Shown here one piece after another: positions 11,871 through 23,765 of a DNA stretch of 64,000 nt. A program made the translations under genes and the position numbers. The notes below the pieces were generated by a model. That model searched no databases, was not told where the DNA came from, and saw only the letters and a list, made by a program, of their open reading frames with translations. Positions within the stretch are counted from its first letter, which is position 1, and every line of letters starts with the position of its first letter. The DNA is from Antedon mediterranea. Lineage: Eukaryota; Echinodermata; Crinoidea; Comatulida; Antedonidae. The stretch is taken from positions 10,519,001 through 10,583,000 of the forward strand of contig NC_092680.1 of the NCBI RefSeq assembly GCF_964355755.1, in the 5' to 3' direction.

Positions 11871-13800
11871 TCTCTCGCTGATCTATCTCTCTCTCGTTGA
11901 TCTATCTCTCTCTCTCGCTGATCTATCTCTCTCTTGCAGATCTCTCTCTCTCTCTCTCGCTGATCTATCTCTCTCTCGCTGATCTATCTCTCTCTCACTG
12001 ATCTATCTCTCTGTCGCTGATCTATCTCTCTCTCGCTGATCTATATCTCTCTCGCTGATCTATCTCTCTCTCTCGCTGATCTATCTCTCTCTCGCTGATC
12101 TATCTATCTCTCTGTCGCTGATCTATCTCTCTCTCGCTGATCTATCTCTCTGTCGTTGATCTATCTCTCTCTCGCTGATCTGTCTCTCTGTCGCTGATCT
12201 ATCTCTCTCTCGCTAATCTATCTCTCTGTCGCTGATCTATCTCTCTCTCGCTGATCTATCTCTCTCTCGCTGATCTATCTATCTCTCGCTGATCTATCTC
12301 TCTCTCGCTGATATATCTCTCTCTTGCTGATCTATCTCTCTCTCGCTGATCTATCTCTCTCTCTCGATGATCTATCTCTATCTCGCTGATCTATCTCTCT
12401 CTCGCTGATCTATCTCTATCTCGCTGATCTATCTATCTCTCTCGCTGATCTATCTCTCTCTCGCTGATCTATCTCTCTCTTGCTGATCTATCTCTCTCTC
12501 TTGCTGATCTATCTCTCTCTCGCTGATCTATCTCTCTCTCGCTGATCTATCTCTCTCTCGCTGATCTATCTCTCTCTCGCTGATCTATCTCTCTCTCGCT
12601 GATCTATCTCTCTCTCTCAATGATCTATCTCTCTCTCGCTGATCTATCTCTCTCTCACTGATCTATCTGTGTCTCGCTGATCTATCTCTCTCTCGCTGAT
12701 CTATCTTTCTCTAGCTGATTTATCTCCCTCTCGCTGATCTATCTCTCTCTCTCGCTGATCTATCTCTCTCTTGCTGATCTATCTCTCTCTCGCTGATCTA
12801 TCTCTCTCTCTCTCTCTCGCTGATCTATCTCTCTCTCGCTGATCTATCTCTCTCTCGTTGATCTATCTCTCTCTCTCGCTGATCTATCTCTCTCTCGCTG
12901 ATCTCTCTCTCTCTCTCTCGCTGATCTATCTCTCTCTCGCTGATCTATCTCTCTCTCACTGATCTATCTCTCTGTCGCTGATCTATCTCTCTCTCGCTGA
13001 TCTATATCTCTCTCGCTGATCTATCTCTCTCTCTCACTGATCTATCTCTCTCTCGCTGATCTATCTATCTCTCTGTCGCTGATCTATCTCTCTCTCGCTG
13101 ATCTATCCCTCTGTCGTTGATCTATCTCTCTCTCGCTGATCTGTCTCTCTTTCGCTGATCTATCTCTCTCTCGCTAATCTATCTCTCTGTCGCTGATCTA
13201 TCTCTCTCTCGCTTATCTATCTCTCTCTCGCTGATCTATCTCTCTCTCGCTGAACTATCTCTCTCTCGCTGATCTATCTCTCTCTAGCTGATATATCTCT
13301 CTCTTGCTGATCTATCTCTCTCTCGCTGATCTATCTCTCTCTCGCTGATCTATCTCTATCTCGCTGATCTATCTCTCTCTCGCTGATCTATCTCTATCTC
13401 GCTGATCTATCTCTCTCTCTCGCTGATCTATCTCTCTCTCGCTGATCTATCTCTCTCTCGCTGATCTATCTCTCTCTCTCGCTGATCTATCTCTATCTCG
13501 CTGATCTATCTCTCTCTCGCTGATCTATCTCTCTCTCGCTGATCTATCTCTCTCTCGCTGATCTATCTCTCTCTAGCTGATTTATCTCCCTCTCGCTGAT
13601 ATATCTCTCTCTCGCTGATCTATCTCTCTCTTGCTGATCTATCTCTCTCTCGCTGATCTCTCTCTCTCTCTTTCTCTCTCTCTCGCTGATCTATCTCTCT
13701 CTCGCTGATCTATCTCTCTCTCGTTGATCTATCTCTCTCTCTCGCTGATCTATCTCTCTCTCGCTGATCTCTCTCTCTCTCGCTGATCTATCTCTCTCTC
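11870..13800 (+). repeat. 961-bp tandem duplication
   Basis: Matching landmarks lie 961 bp apart: the contracted monomer GATCTCTCTC at 11939 and 12900, and J (GTCGTTG) at 12152 and 13113. CTCACTG followed by CTGTCGC recurs in the same places. H monomers at 12712 and 13574 are 862 bp apart, so the right part of the second copy has lost about 100 bp. A third TAGCTG at 13275 is followed by GATATATC in place of GATTTATC. Confidence 0.75.
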
Positions 13801-14200
13801 TCGCTGATCTATCTCTCTCGCTGATCTATCTCTCTCTCGCTGATCTATCTCTCTCTCTCTCGCTGATCTATCTCTCTCACGCTGATCTATCTCTCTCTCT
13901 CGCTGATCTATCTCTCTCTCGCTGATCTATCTCTCTCTCTCGCTGATCTATCTCTCTCTCTCGCTGATCTATCTCTCTCTCGCTGATCTATCGCTCTCTC
14001 GCTGATCTATATCTCTCTCGCTGATCTATCCCTCTCTCGCTGATCTATCTCTCTCTCGTTGATCTATCTCTCTCTCGCTGATCTATCTCTCTCTCGCTGA
14101 TCTATCCTTCTCTCGCTGATCTATCCCTCTCTCGCTGATCTATCTCTCTCTCGCTGATCTATCCCTCTCTCGCTGATCTATCCCTCTCTCGCTGATCTAT
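13800..14200 (+). repeat. Ordinary monomers with CCCTCTC variants
   Basis: These are canonical and 21-bp monomers with several ATCCCTCTC, one ATCGCTCTC and one CGTTGATC variant. No longer-range unit is evident. Confidence 0.6.
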
Positions 14201-14304
14201 CTGTGTCTTGCTGATCTATCTCTCTCTTGCTGATCTAACTCTCTCTCGCTGATCTATCTCTCTCTCGCTGATCTATCTGTGTCTCTCTGATCTATCTCTC
14301 TCTC

Positions 14305-14325
14305 GCTGATATCCATCTCTCTGTC
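14305..14325 (+). repeat. E monomer, CGCTTTTC subfamily
   Basis: The E monomer is followed by GTCGCTTTTCTATC where all others except 23489 have GTCGCTTATCTATC. The variant is shared only with 26464 and 51794, marking the block repeated at 12.2 and 25.3 kb shifts. Confidence 0.75.
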
Positions 14326-15499
14326 GCTTTTCTATCTCTCTCTCGCTTATCTATCTCTCTCTCGCTGATCTATCTCTCTCTCGCTGATCTATCTCTCTCT
14401 CGCTGATATATCTCTTTCTTGCTGATCTATCTCTCTCTCGCTGATCTATCCCTCTCGCTGATCTATCTCTATCTCGCTGATCTATCTCTATCTCGCTGAT
14501 CTATCTCTTTCTCGCTGATCTATCTTTCTCTCACTGATCTATCTCTCTCTCGCTGATCTATCTGTGTCTCGCTGATCTATCTCTCTCTCTCTCGCTGATC
14601 TAACTCTCTTTCGCTGATCTATCTCTCTCTCGCTGATCTATCTGTGTCTCGCTGATCTATCTCTCTCTCGCTGATCTATCTGTGTCTCGCTGATCTATCT
14701 CCCTCTCGCTGATCTATCTCTCTCTCGCTGATCTATCTCTCTCTCGCTGATCTATCTGTGTCTCGCTGATATATCTCTCTCTCTCTCGCTGATCTATCTC
14801 TCTCTCGCTGATCTATCTCTCTCGCTGATCTATCTCTCTCTCGCTCATCTATCTCTCTCTCGCTGATCTATCTCTCTGTCGCTGATCTATCTCTCTCTCG
14901 CTGATCTATATCTCTCTCGCTGATCTATCTCTCTCTCTCGCTGATCTATCTCTCTCTCGCTGATCTATCTATCTCTCTGTCGCTGATCTATCTCTCCCCC
15001 GCTGATCAATCTCTCTGTCGTTGATCTATCTCTCTCTCGCTGATCTGTCTCTCTGTCGCTGATCTATCTCTTTCTCGCTAATCTATCTCTCTGTCGCTGA
15101 TCTATCTCTTTCTCGCTTATCTATCTCTTTCTCGCTGATCTATCTCTCTCTCGCTGATCTATCTCTTTCTCGCTGATCTATCTCTCTCTCGCTGATATAT
15201 CTCTCTCTCGCTGATCTATCTCTCTCTCGCTGATCTATCTCTCTCTCGCTGATCTATCTCTATCTCGCTGATCTATCTCTCTCTCGCTGATCTATCTCTA
15301 TCTCGCTGATCTATCTCTCTCTCGCTAATCTATCTCTCTCTCTGATCTATCTCTCTCTCGCTGATCTATCTCTCTCTCTCGCTGATCTATCTCTCTCTCG
15401 CTGATCTATCTCTCTCTCGCTGATCTATCTCTCTCTAGCTGATTTATCTCCCTCTCGCTGATCTATCTCTTTCTCGCTGATCTATCTCTCTCTTGCTGA

Positions 15500-15503
<4 letters not shown>

Positions 15504-15577
<74 letters not shown>

Positions 15578-15583
15578 TCTCTC
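15504..15583 (+). repeat. 80-bp polypyrimidine CT tract (longest)
   Basis: Pure pyrimidine runs from after the A at 15503 to before the G at 15584. It is alternating except for one CTCCCT imperfection near 15572. It lies downstream of the H monomer at 15436, at the same cassette position as the 36-bp tract at 27700 and the 70-bp tract at 52994. As a near-perfect polypurine-polypyrimidine mirror repeat it is a candidate for triplex (H-DNA) formation. Confidence 0.92.
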
Positions 15584-16296
15584 GCTGATCTATCTCTCTC
15601 TCGCTGATCTATCTCTCTCTCGTTGATCTATCTCTCTCTCTCGCTTATCTATCTCTCTCTCGCTGATCTCTCTCTCTCTCTCTCGCTGATCTATCTCTCT
15701 CTCGCTGATCTATCTCTCTCACGCTGATCTATCTCTCTCTCGCTGATCTATCTCTCTCTCTCTCTCTCTCTCGCTGATCTATCTCTCTCTCGCTGATCTA
15801 TCTCTCTTTCTCGCTGATCTATCTCTCTCTCGCTGATCTATCTCTCTCTCGCTGATCTATCTCTCTCTCGCTGATATATCTCTCTCTCGCTGATCTATCT
15901 CTCTCTCCCTGATCTATCTCTCTCTCGCTGATCTATCGCTCTCTCGCTGATCTATCTCTCTCTCTCGCTGATCTATCTCTCTCTCGCGGATCTATCTCTC
16001 TCTCTCTCTGATCTATCTCTCTCTCGCTGATCTATTCCTCTCTCGCTGATCTATCTCTCTCTCGCTGATCTATCCCTCTCTTGCTGATCTATCTCTCTCT
16101 CGCTGATCTATCCCTCTCTCGCTGATCTATCTCTCTCTCGCTGATCTATCTGTGTCTTGCTGATCTATCTCTCTCTCGCTGATCTATCTGTGTCTCGCTG
16201 ATCTATCTCTCTCTCGCTGATCTAACTCTCTCTCGCTGATCTATCTCTCTCTCTCACTGATCTATCTGTGTCTCTCTGATCTATCTCTCTCTCGCT

Positions 16297-16951
16297 GATA
16301 TCCATCTCTCTGTCGCTTATCTATCTCTCTCTCGCTTATCTTTCTCTATCTCGCTGATCTATCTCTCTCTCGCTGATCTATCTCTCTCTCGCTGATATAT
16401 CTCTCTCTTGCTGATCTATCTCTCTCTCGCTGATCTATCTCTCTCGCTGATCTATCTCTATCTCGCTGATCTATCTCTCTCTCGCTGATCTATCTCTCTC
16501 TCGCTGATCTATCCCTCTCTCGCTGATATATCTCTCTCTCGCTGATCTATCTCTCTCTCGCTGATCTATCTCTCTCTCGCTGATCTATCGCTCTCTTGCT
16601 GATCTATCTCTCTCTCTCGCTGATCTATCTCTCTCTCGCGGATCTATCTCTCTCTCTCTCTCTGATCTATCTCTCTCTCGCTGATCTATCCCTCTCTCGC
16701 TGATCTATCTCTCTCTCGCTGATCTATCCCTCTCTTGCTGATCTATCTCTCTCTCGCTGATCTATCCCTCTCTCGCTGATCTATCTCTCTCTCGCTGATC
16801 TATCTGTGTCTTGCTGATCTATCTCTCTCTCGCTGATCTATCTGTGTCTCGCTGATCTATCTCTCTCTCGCTGATCTAACTCTCTCTCGCTGATCTATCT
16901 CTCTCTCTCGCTGATCTATCTGTGTCTCTCTGATCTATCTTTCTCTCGCTG
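16297..16951 (+). repeat. E dyad 2 (654 bp)
   Basis: GATATCC motifs lie at both ends of the span. The first is preceded by ATCTCTCTCTCGC and the second by ATCTTTCTCTCGC. The cassette between them runs GCTTATC, CTATCTCGC, GATATATC, CGCTCTC, CGCGGATC, CCCTCTC, CTGTGTC, GATCTAAC. Confidence 0.8.
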
Positions 16952-17505
16952 ATATCCATCTCTCTGTCGCTTATCTATCTCTCTCTCGCTTATCTATCTC
17001 TATCTCGCTGATCTATCTCTCTCTCGCTGATCTATCTCTCTCTCGCTGATATATCTCTCTCTTGCTGATCTATCTCTCTCTCGCTGATCTATCTCTCTCG
17101 CTGATCTATCTCTATCTCGCTGATCTATCTCTCTCTCGCTGATCTATCTCTCTCTCGCTGATCTATCCCTCTCTCGCTGATCTATCTCTCTCTCGCTGAT
17201 CTATCTGTGTCTTGCTGATCTATCTCTCTCTTGCTGATCTATCTCTCTCTCGCTTATCTATCTCTATCTCGCTGATCTATCTCTCTCTCGCTGATATATC
17301 TCTCTCTTGCTGATCTATCTCTCTCTCTCTGATCTATCTCTCTCTCGCTGATCTATCTCTCTCTCTCGCTGATCTATCTCTCTCTCACTGATCTATCTCT
17401 CTCTCGCTGATCTATCTCTCTCTCGCTGATCTATCTCTCTCTAGCTGATTTATCTCCCTCTCGCTGATCTATCTCTCTCTCGCTGATCTATCTCTCTCTT
17501 GCTGA

Positions 17506-17509
<4 letters not shown>

Positions 17510-17541
<32 letters not shown>
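17510..17541 (+). repeat. 32-bp pure CT tract
   Basis: An alternating CT run lies between the A at 17509 and the G of CGCTG, downstream of the H monomer at 17442. It is another instance of the expandable position after H. Confidence 0.88.
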
Positions 17542-17546
<5 letters not shown>

Positions 17547-18256
17547 TCTATCTCTCTCTCACTGATCTATCTCTCTCTCGTTGATCTATCTCTCTCTCTC
17601 GCTGATCTATCTCTCTCTCGCTGATCTCTCTCTCTCTCTCTCTCGCTGATCTATCTCTCTCTCGCTGATCTATCTCTCTCACGCTGATCTATCTCTCTCT
17701 CGCTGATCTATCTCTCTCTCTCTCTCTCTCGCTGATCTATCTCTCTCTCGCTGATCTATCTCTCTTTCTCGCTGATCTATCTCTCTCTCGCTGATCTATC
17801 TCTCTCTCGCTGATCTATCTCTCTCTCGCTGATATATCTCTCTCTCACTGATCTATCTCTCTCTCGCTGATCTATCTCTCTCTCGCTGATCTATCGCTCT
17901 CTCGCTGATCTATCTCTCTCTCTCGCTGATCTATCTCTCTCTCGCGGATCTATCTCTCTCTCTCTCTGATCTATCTCTCTCTCGCTGATCTATCCCTCTC
18001 TCGCTGATCTATCTCTCTCTCGCTGATCTATCCCTCTCTTGCTGATCTATCTCTCTCTCGCTGATCTATCCCTCTCTCGCTGATCTATCTCTCTCTCGCT
18101 GATCTATCTGTGTCTTGCTGATCTATCTCTCTCTCGCTGATCTATCTGTGTCTCGCTGATCTATCTCTCTCTCTCGCTGATCTAACTCTCTCTCGCTGAT
18201 CTATCTCTCTCTCTCGCTGATCTATCTGTGTCTCTCTGATCTATCTCTCTCTCGCT

Positions 18257-18892
18257 GATATCCATCTCTCTGTCGCTTATCTATCTCTCTCTCGCTTATC
18301 TATCTCGATCTCGCTGATCTATCTCTCTCTCGCTGATCTATCTCTCTCTCGCTGATATATCTCTCTCTTGCTGATCTATCTCTCTCTCGCTGATCTATCT
18401 CTCTCGCTGATCTATCTCTATCTCGCTGATCTATCTCTCTCTCGCTGATTTATCCCTCTCTCGCTGATATATCTCTCTCTCGCTGATCTATCTCTCTCTC
18501 GCTGATCTATCTCTCTCTCGCTGATCTATCGCTCTCTTGCTGATCTATCTCTCTCTCTCGCTGATCTATCTCTCTCTCGCGGATCTATCTCTCTCTCTCT
18601 CTCTGATCTATCTCTCTCTCGCTGATCTATCCCTCTCTCGCTGATCTATCTCTCTCTCGCTGATCTATCCCTCTCTTGCTGATCTATCTCTCTCTCGCTG
18701 ATCTATCCCTCTCTCGCTGATCTATCTCTCTCTCGCTGATCTATCTGTGTCTTGCTGATCTATCTCTCTCTCGCTGATCTATCTGTGTCTCGCTGATCTA
18801 TCTCTCTCTCGCTGATCTAACTCTCTCTCGCTGATCTATCTCTCTCTCTCGCTGATCTATCTGTGTCTCTCTGATCTATCTTTCTCTCGCTG
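18257..18892 (+). repeat. E dyad 3 (635 bp)
   Basis: This has the same two-member order as the dyad at 16297, one 19-bp monomer shorter. It is in copy 1 of the 2,289-bp unit and has CTCGATCTCGC after the first E where other dyads have CTCTATCTCGC. Confidence 0.8.
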
Positions 18893-20545
18893 ATATCCAT
18901 CTCTCTGTCGCTTATCTATCTCTCTCTCGCTTATCTATCTCTATCTCGCTGATCTATCTCTCTCTCGCTGATCTATCTCTCTCTCGCTGATATATCTCTC
19001 TCTTGCTGATCTATCTCTCTCTCGCTGATCTATCTCTCTCGCTGATCTATCTCTATCTCGCTGATCTGTCTCTCTCTCGCTGATCTATCTCTCTCTCGCT
19101 GATCTATCCCTCTCTCGCTGATCTATCTCTCTCTCGCTGATCTATCTGTGTCTTGTTGATCTATCTCTCTCTTGCTGATCTATCTCTCTCTCGCTTATCT
19201 ATCTCTATCTCGCTGATCTATCTCTCTCTCGCTGATCTATCTCTCTCTCGCTGATATATCTCTCTCTTGCTGATCTATCTCTCTCTCGCTGATCTATCTC
19301 TCTCGCTGATCTATCTCTATCTCGCTGATCTATCTCTCTCTCGCTGATCTATCTCTATCTCGCTGATCTATCTCTCTCTCGCTGGTCTATCTCTCTCTCG
19401 CTGATCTATCTCTCTCTCGCTGATCTATCTCTCCCTCTCACTGATCTATCTCCCTCTCGCTGATCTATCTCTCTCGCTGATCTATCTCTTTCTCGCTCAT
19501 CTATCTCTCTCTCGCTGATCTATCTCTCTGTCGCTGATCTATCTCTCTCTCGCTGATCTATATCTCTCTCGCTGATCTCTCTCTCTCGTTGATCTATCTT
19601 TCTCTCGCTCATCTATCTCTCTCTCGCTGATCTATCTCTCTGTCGCTGATCTATCTCTCTCTCGCTGATCTATATCTCTCTCGCTGATCTCTCTCTCTCT
19701 CGCTGATCTATCTCTCTCTCGCTGATATATCTCTCTCTCGCTGATCTATCTCTCTCTCGCTGATCTATCTCTCTCTCTCTCTCGCTGATCTATCTCTCTC
19801 TCGCTGATCTATCTCTCTCTCTCTCGCTGATCTATCTCTCTCTCGCTGATCTATCTCTCTCTCGCATATCTATCTCTCTCTCGCTGATATATCTCTCTCT
19901 CGCTGATCTATCTCTCTCTCGCTGATCTATCTCTCTCTCGCTGATCTATCGCTCTCTCGCTGATCTATCTCTCTCTCTCGCTGATCTATCTCTCTCTCGC
20001 GGATCTATCTCTCTCTTTCTCTGATCTATCTCTCTCTTGCTGATCTATCTCTCTCTCGCTGATCTATCTCTCTTTCTCGCTGATCTATCTCTCTCTCGCT
20101 GATCTATCTCTCTCTCGCTGATATATCTCTCTCTCGCTGATCTATCTCTCTCTCGCTGATCTATCTCTCTCTCGCTGATCTATCGCTCTCTCGCTGATCT
20201 ATCTCTCTCTCTCGCTGATCTATCTCTCTCTCGCGGATCTATCTCTCTCTCTCTCTGATCTATCTCTCTCTCGCTGATCTATCCCTCTCTCGCTGATCTA
20301 TCTCTCTCTCGCTGATCTATCCCTCTCTTGCTGATCTATCTCTCTCTCGCTGATCTATCCCTCTCTCGCTGATCTATCTCTCTCTCGCTGATCTATCTGT
20401 GTCTTGCTGATCTATCTCTCTCTCGCTGATCTATCTGTGTCTCGCTGATCTATCTCTCTCTCTCGCTGATCTAACTCTCTCTCGCTGATCTATCTCTCTC
20501 TCTCGCTGATCTATCTGTGTCTCTCTGATCTATCTCTCTCTCGCT

Positions 20546-21181
20546 GATATCCATCTCTCTGTCGCTTATCTATCTCTCTCTCGCTTATCTATCTCGATCT
20601 CGCTGATCTATCTCTCTCTCGCTGATCTATCTCTCTCTCGCTGATATATCTCTCTCTTGCTGATCTATCTCTCTCTCGCTGATCTATCTCTCTCGCTGAT
20701 CTATCTCTATCTCGCTGATCTATCTCTCTCTCGCTGATTTATCCCTCTCTCGCTGATATATCTCTCTCTCGCTGATCTATCTCTCTCTCGCTGATCTATC
20801 TCTCTCTCGCTGATCTATCGCTCTCTTGCTGATCTATCTCTCTCTCTCGCTGATCTATCTCTCTCTCGCGGATCTATCTCTCTCTCTCTCTCTGATCTAT
20901 CTCTCTCTCGCTGATCTATCCCTCTCTCGCTGATCTATCTCTCTCTCGCTGATCTATCCCTCTCTTGCTGATCTATCTCTCTCTCGCTGATCTATCCCTC
21001 TCTCGCTGATCTATCTCTCTCTCGCCGATCTATCTGTGTCTTGCTGATCTATCTCTCTCTCGCTGATCTATCTGTGTCTCGCTGATCTATCTCTCTCTCG
21101 CTGATCTAACTCTCTCTCGCTGATCTATCTCTCTCTCTCGCTGATCTATCTGTGTCTCTCTGATCTATCTTTCTCTCGCTG
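20546..21181 (+). repeat. E dyad 4 (635 bp)
   Basis: This is the 2,289-bp copy of the dyad at 18257. It shares the CTCGATCTCGC variant after the first E, which confirms direct duplication. It has a GCCGATC variant near 21024. Confidence 0.8.
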
Positions 21182-22834
21182 ATATCCATCTCTCTGTCGC
21201 TTATCTATCTCTCTCTCGCTTATCTATCTCTATCTCGCTGATCTATCTCTCTCTCGCTGATCTATCTCTCTCTCGCTGATATATCTCTCTCTTGCTGATC
21301 TATCTCTCTCTCGCTGATCTATCTCTCTCGCTGATCTATCTCTATCTCGCTGATCTGTCTCTCTCTCGCTGATCTATCTCTCTCTCGCTGATCTATCCCT
21401 CTCTCGCTGATCTATCTCTCTCTCGCTGATCTATCTGTGTCTTGCTGATCTATCTCTCTCTTGCTGATCTATCTCTCTCTCGCTTATCTATCTCTATCTC
21501 GCTGATCTATCTCTCTCTCGCTGATCTATCTCTCTCTCGCTGATATATCTCTCTCTTGCTGATCTATCTCTCTCTCGCTGATCTATCTCTCTCGCTGATC
21601 TATCTCTATCTCGCTGATCTATCTCTCTCTCGCTGATCTATCTCTATCTCGCTGATCTATCTCTCTCTCGCTGGTCTATCTCTCTCTCGCTGATCTATCT
21701 CTCTCTCGCTGATCTATCTCTCCCTCTCACTGATCTATCTCCCTCTCGCTGATCTATCTCTCTCGCTGATCTATCTCTTTCTCGCTCATCTATCTCTCTC
21801 TCGCTGATCTATCTCTCTGTCGCTGATCTATCTCTCTCTCGCTGATCTATATCTCTCTCGCTGATCTCTCTCTCTCTCGTTGATCTATCTTTCTCTCGCT
21901 CATCTATCTCTCTCTCGCTGATCTATCTCTCTGTCGCTGATCTATCTCTCTCTCGCTGATCTATATCTCTCTCGCTGATCTCTCTCTCTCTCGCTGATCT
22001 ATCTCTCTCTCGCTGATATATCTCTCTCTCGCTGATCTATCTCTCTCTCGCTGATCTATCTCTCTCTCTCTCTCGCTGATCTATCTCTCTCTCGCTGATC
22101 TATCTCTCTCTCTCTCGCTGATCTATCTCTCTCTCGCTGATCTATCTCTCTCTCGCATATCTATCTCTCTCTCGCTGATATATCTCTCTCTCGCTGATCT
22201 ATCTCTCTCTCGCTGATCTATCTCTCTCTCGCTGATCTATCGCTCTCTCGCTGATCTATCTCTCTCTCTCGCTGATCTATCTCTCTCTCGCGGATCTATC
22301 TCTCTCTTTCTCTGATCTATCTCTCTCTTGCTGATCTATCTCTCTCTCGCTGATCTATCTCTCTTTCTCGCTGATCTATCTCTCTCTCGCTGATCTATCT
22401 CTCTCTCGCTGATATATCTCTCTCTCGCTGATCTATCTCTCTCTCGCTGATCTATCTCTCTCTCGCTGATCTATCGCTCTCTCGCTGATCTATCTCTCTC
22501 TCTCGCTGATCTATCTCTCTCTCGCGGATCTATCTCTCTCTCTCTCTGATCTATCTCTCTCTCGCTGATCTATCCCTCTCTCGCTGATCTATCTCTCTCT
22601 CGCTGATCTATCCCTCTCTTGCTGATCTATCTCTCTCTCGCTGATCTATCCCTCTCTCGCTGATCTATCTCTCTCTCGCTGATCTATCTGTGTCTTGCTG
22701 ATCTATCTCTCTCTCGCTGATCTATCTGTGTCTCGCTGATCTATCTCTCTCTCGCTGATCTAACTCTCTCTCGCTGATCTATCTCTCTCTCTCGCTGATC
22801 TATCTGTGTCTCTCTGATCTATCTCTCTCTCGCT

Positions 22835-23489
22835 GATATCCATCTCTCTGTCGCTTATCTATCTCTCTCTCGCTTATCTATCTCTATCTCGCTGATCTAT
22901 CTCTCTCTCGCTGATCTATCTCTCTCTCGCTGATATATCTCTCTCTTGCTGATCTATCTCTCTCTCGCTGATCTATCTCTCTCGCTGATCTATCTCTATC
23001 TCGCTGATCTATCTCTCTCTCGCTGATCTATCTCTCTCTCGCTGATTTATCCCTCTCTCGCTGATATATCTCTCTCTCGCTGATCTATCTCTCTCTCGCT
23101 GATCTATCTCTCTCTCGCTGATCTATCGCTCTCTTGCTGATCTATCTCTCTCTCTCGCTGATCTATCTCTCTCTCGCGGATCTATCTCTCTCTCTCTCTC
23201 TGATCTATCTCTCTCTCGCTGATCTATCCCTCTCTCGCTGATCTATCTCTCTCTCGCTGATCTATCCCTCTCTTGCTGATCTATCTCTCTCTCGCTGATC
23301 TATCCCTCTCTCGCTGATCTATCTCTCTCTCGCTGATCTATCTGTGTCTTGCTGATCTATCTCTCTCTCGCTGATCTATCTGTGTCTTGCTGATCTATCT
23401 CTCTCTCGCTGATCTAACTCTCTCTCGCTGATCTATCTCTCTCTCTCGCTGATCTATCTGTGTCTCTCTGATCTATCTTTCTCTCGCTG
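22835..23489 (+). repeat. E dyad 5 (654 bp)
   Basis: This is the third occurrence at the 2,289-bp shift, but with the 654-bp length and CTCTATCTCGC of the older form. Its second member was duplicated again at 23740 by the 251-bp doublet. Confidence 0.8.
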
Positions 23490-23765
23490 ATATCCATCTC
23501 TCTGTCGCTGATCTATCCCTCTCTTGCTGATCTATCTCTCTCTCGCTGACCTATCCCTCTCTCGCTGATCTATCTCTCTCTCGCTGATCTATCTGTGTCT
23601 TGCTGATCTATCTCTCTCTCGCTGATCTATCTGTGTCTCGCTGATCTATCTCTCTCTCGCTGATCTAACTCTCTCTCGCTGATCTATCTCTCTCTCTCGC
23701 TGATCTATCTGTGTCTCTCTGATCTATCTTTCTCTCGCTGATATCCATCTCTCTGTCGCTTATCT
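23264..23765 (+). repeat. 251-bp tandem doublet at the macro-repeat edge
   Basis: ATCCCTCTCTTG starts at 23264 and again at 23515, and E monomers end both copies at 23489 and 23740, all 251 bp apart. Both E monomers carry the ATCTTTCTCTCGC prefix of the second dyad member, which fits a duplication of that member alone. The middle junction replaces the usual GCTTATC after E with GCTGATCTATCCC. The second copy is also the start of the 25.3-kb macro-repeat. Confidence 0.82.

Larger units (their letters stand above)
14200..17040 (+). repeat. Block repeated at 26.4-29.3 kb and 51.7-54.5 kb
   Basis: This is colinear with 26356-29310 and 51686-54510. Shared diagnostic marks are the E subfamily followed by CGCTTTTCTATC (14308, 26464, 51794), CCCCCGCTGATCAATC (14996, 27152, 52482) and the E dyad (16297/16951, 28567/29223, 53771/54423). 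The shift to the middle copy is 12,156 bp on the left and 12,270 on the right. It carries the longest CT tract of the window, at 15504-15583. Confidence 0.75.
17745..23264 (+). repeat. 2,289-bp higher-order unit, about 2.4 tandem copies
   Basis: E monomers recur exactly 2,289 bp apart (18257, 20546, 22835; also 18892, 21181). The rare GCTGGTC variant repeats at 19381 and 21670, and GCATATC near 19864 and 22155, where a 2-bp CT insertion has shifted the second. Full copies run about 17745-20040 and 20040-22330, and a third partial copy runs to about 23264. Copy 1 begins one monomer earlier than the others (CTTTCTCGC shift 2,308 instead of 2,289), and the third has one extra monomer (E to E 654 instead of 635). 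Junctions show CTTTCTCTGATC followed by CTCTTGCTG near 20015 and 22305. Confidence 0.85.
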
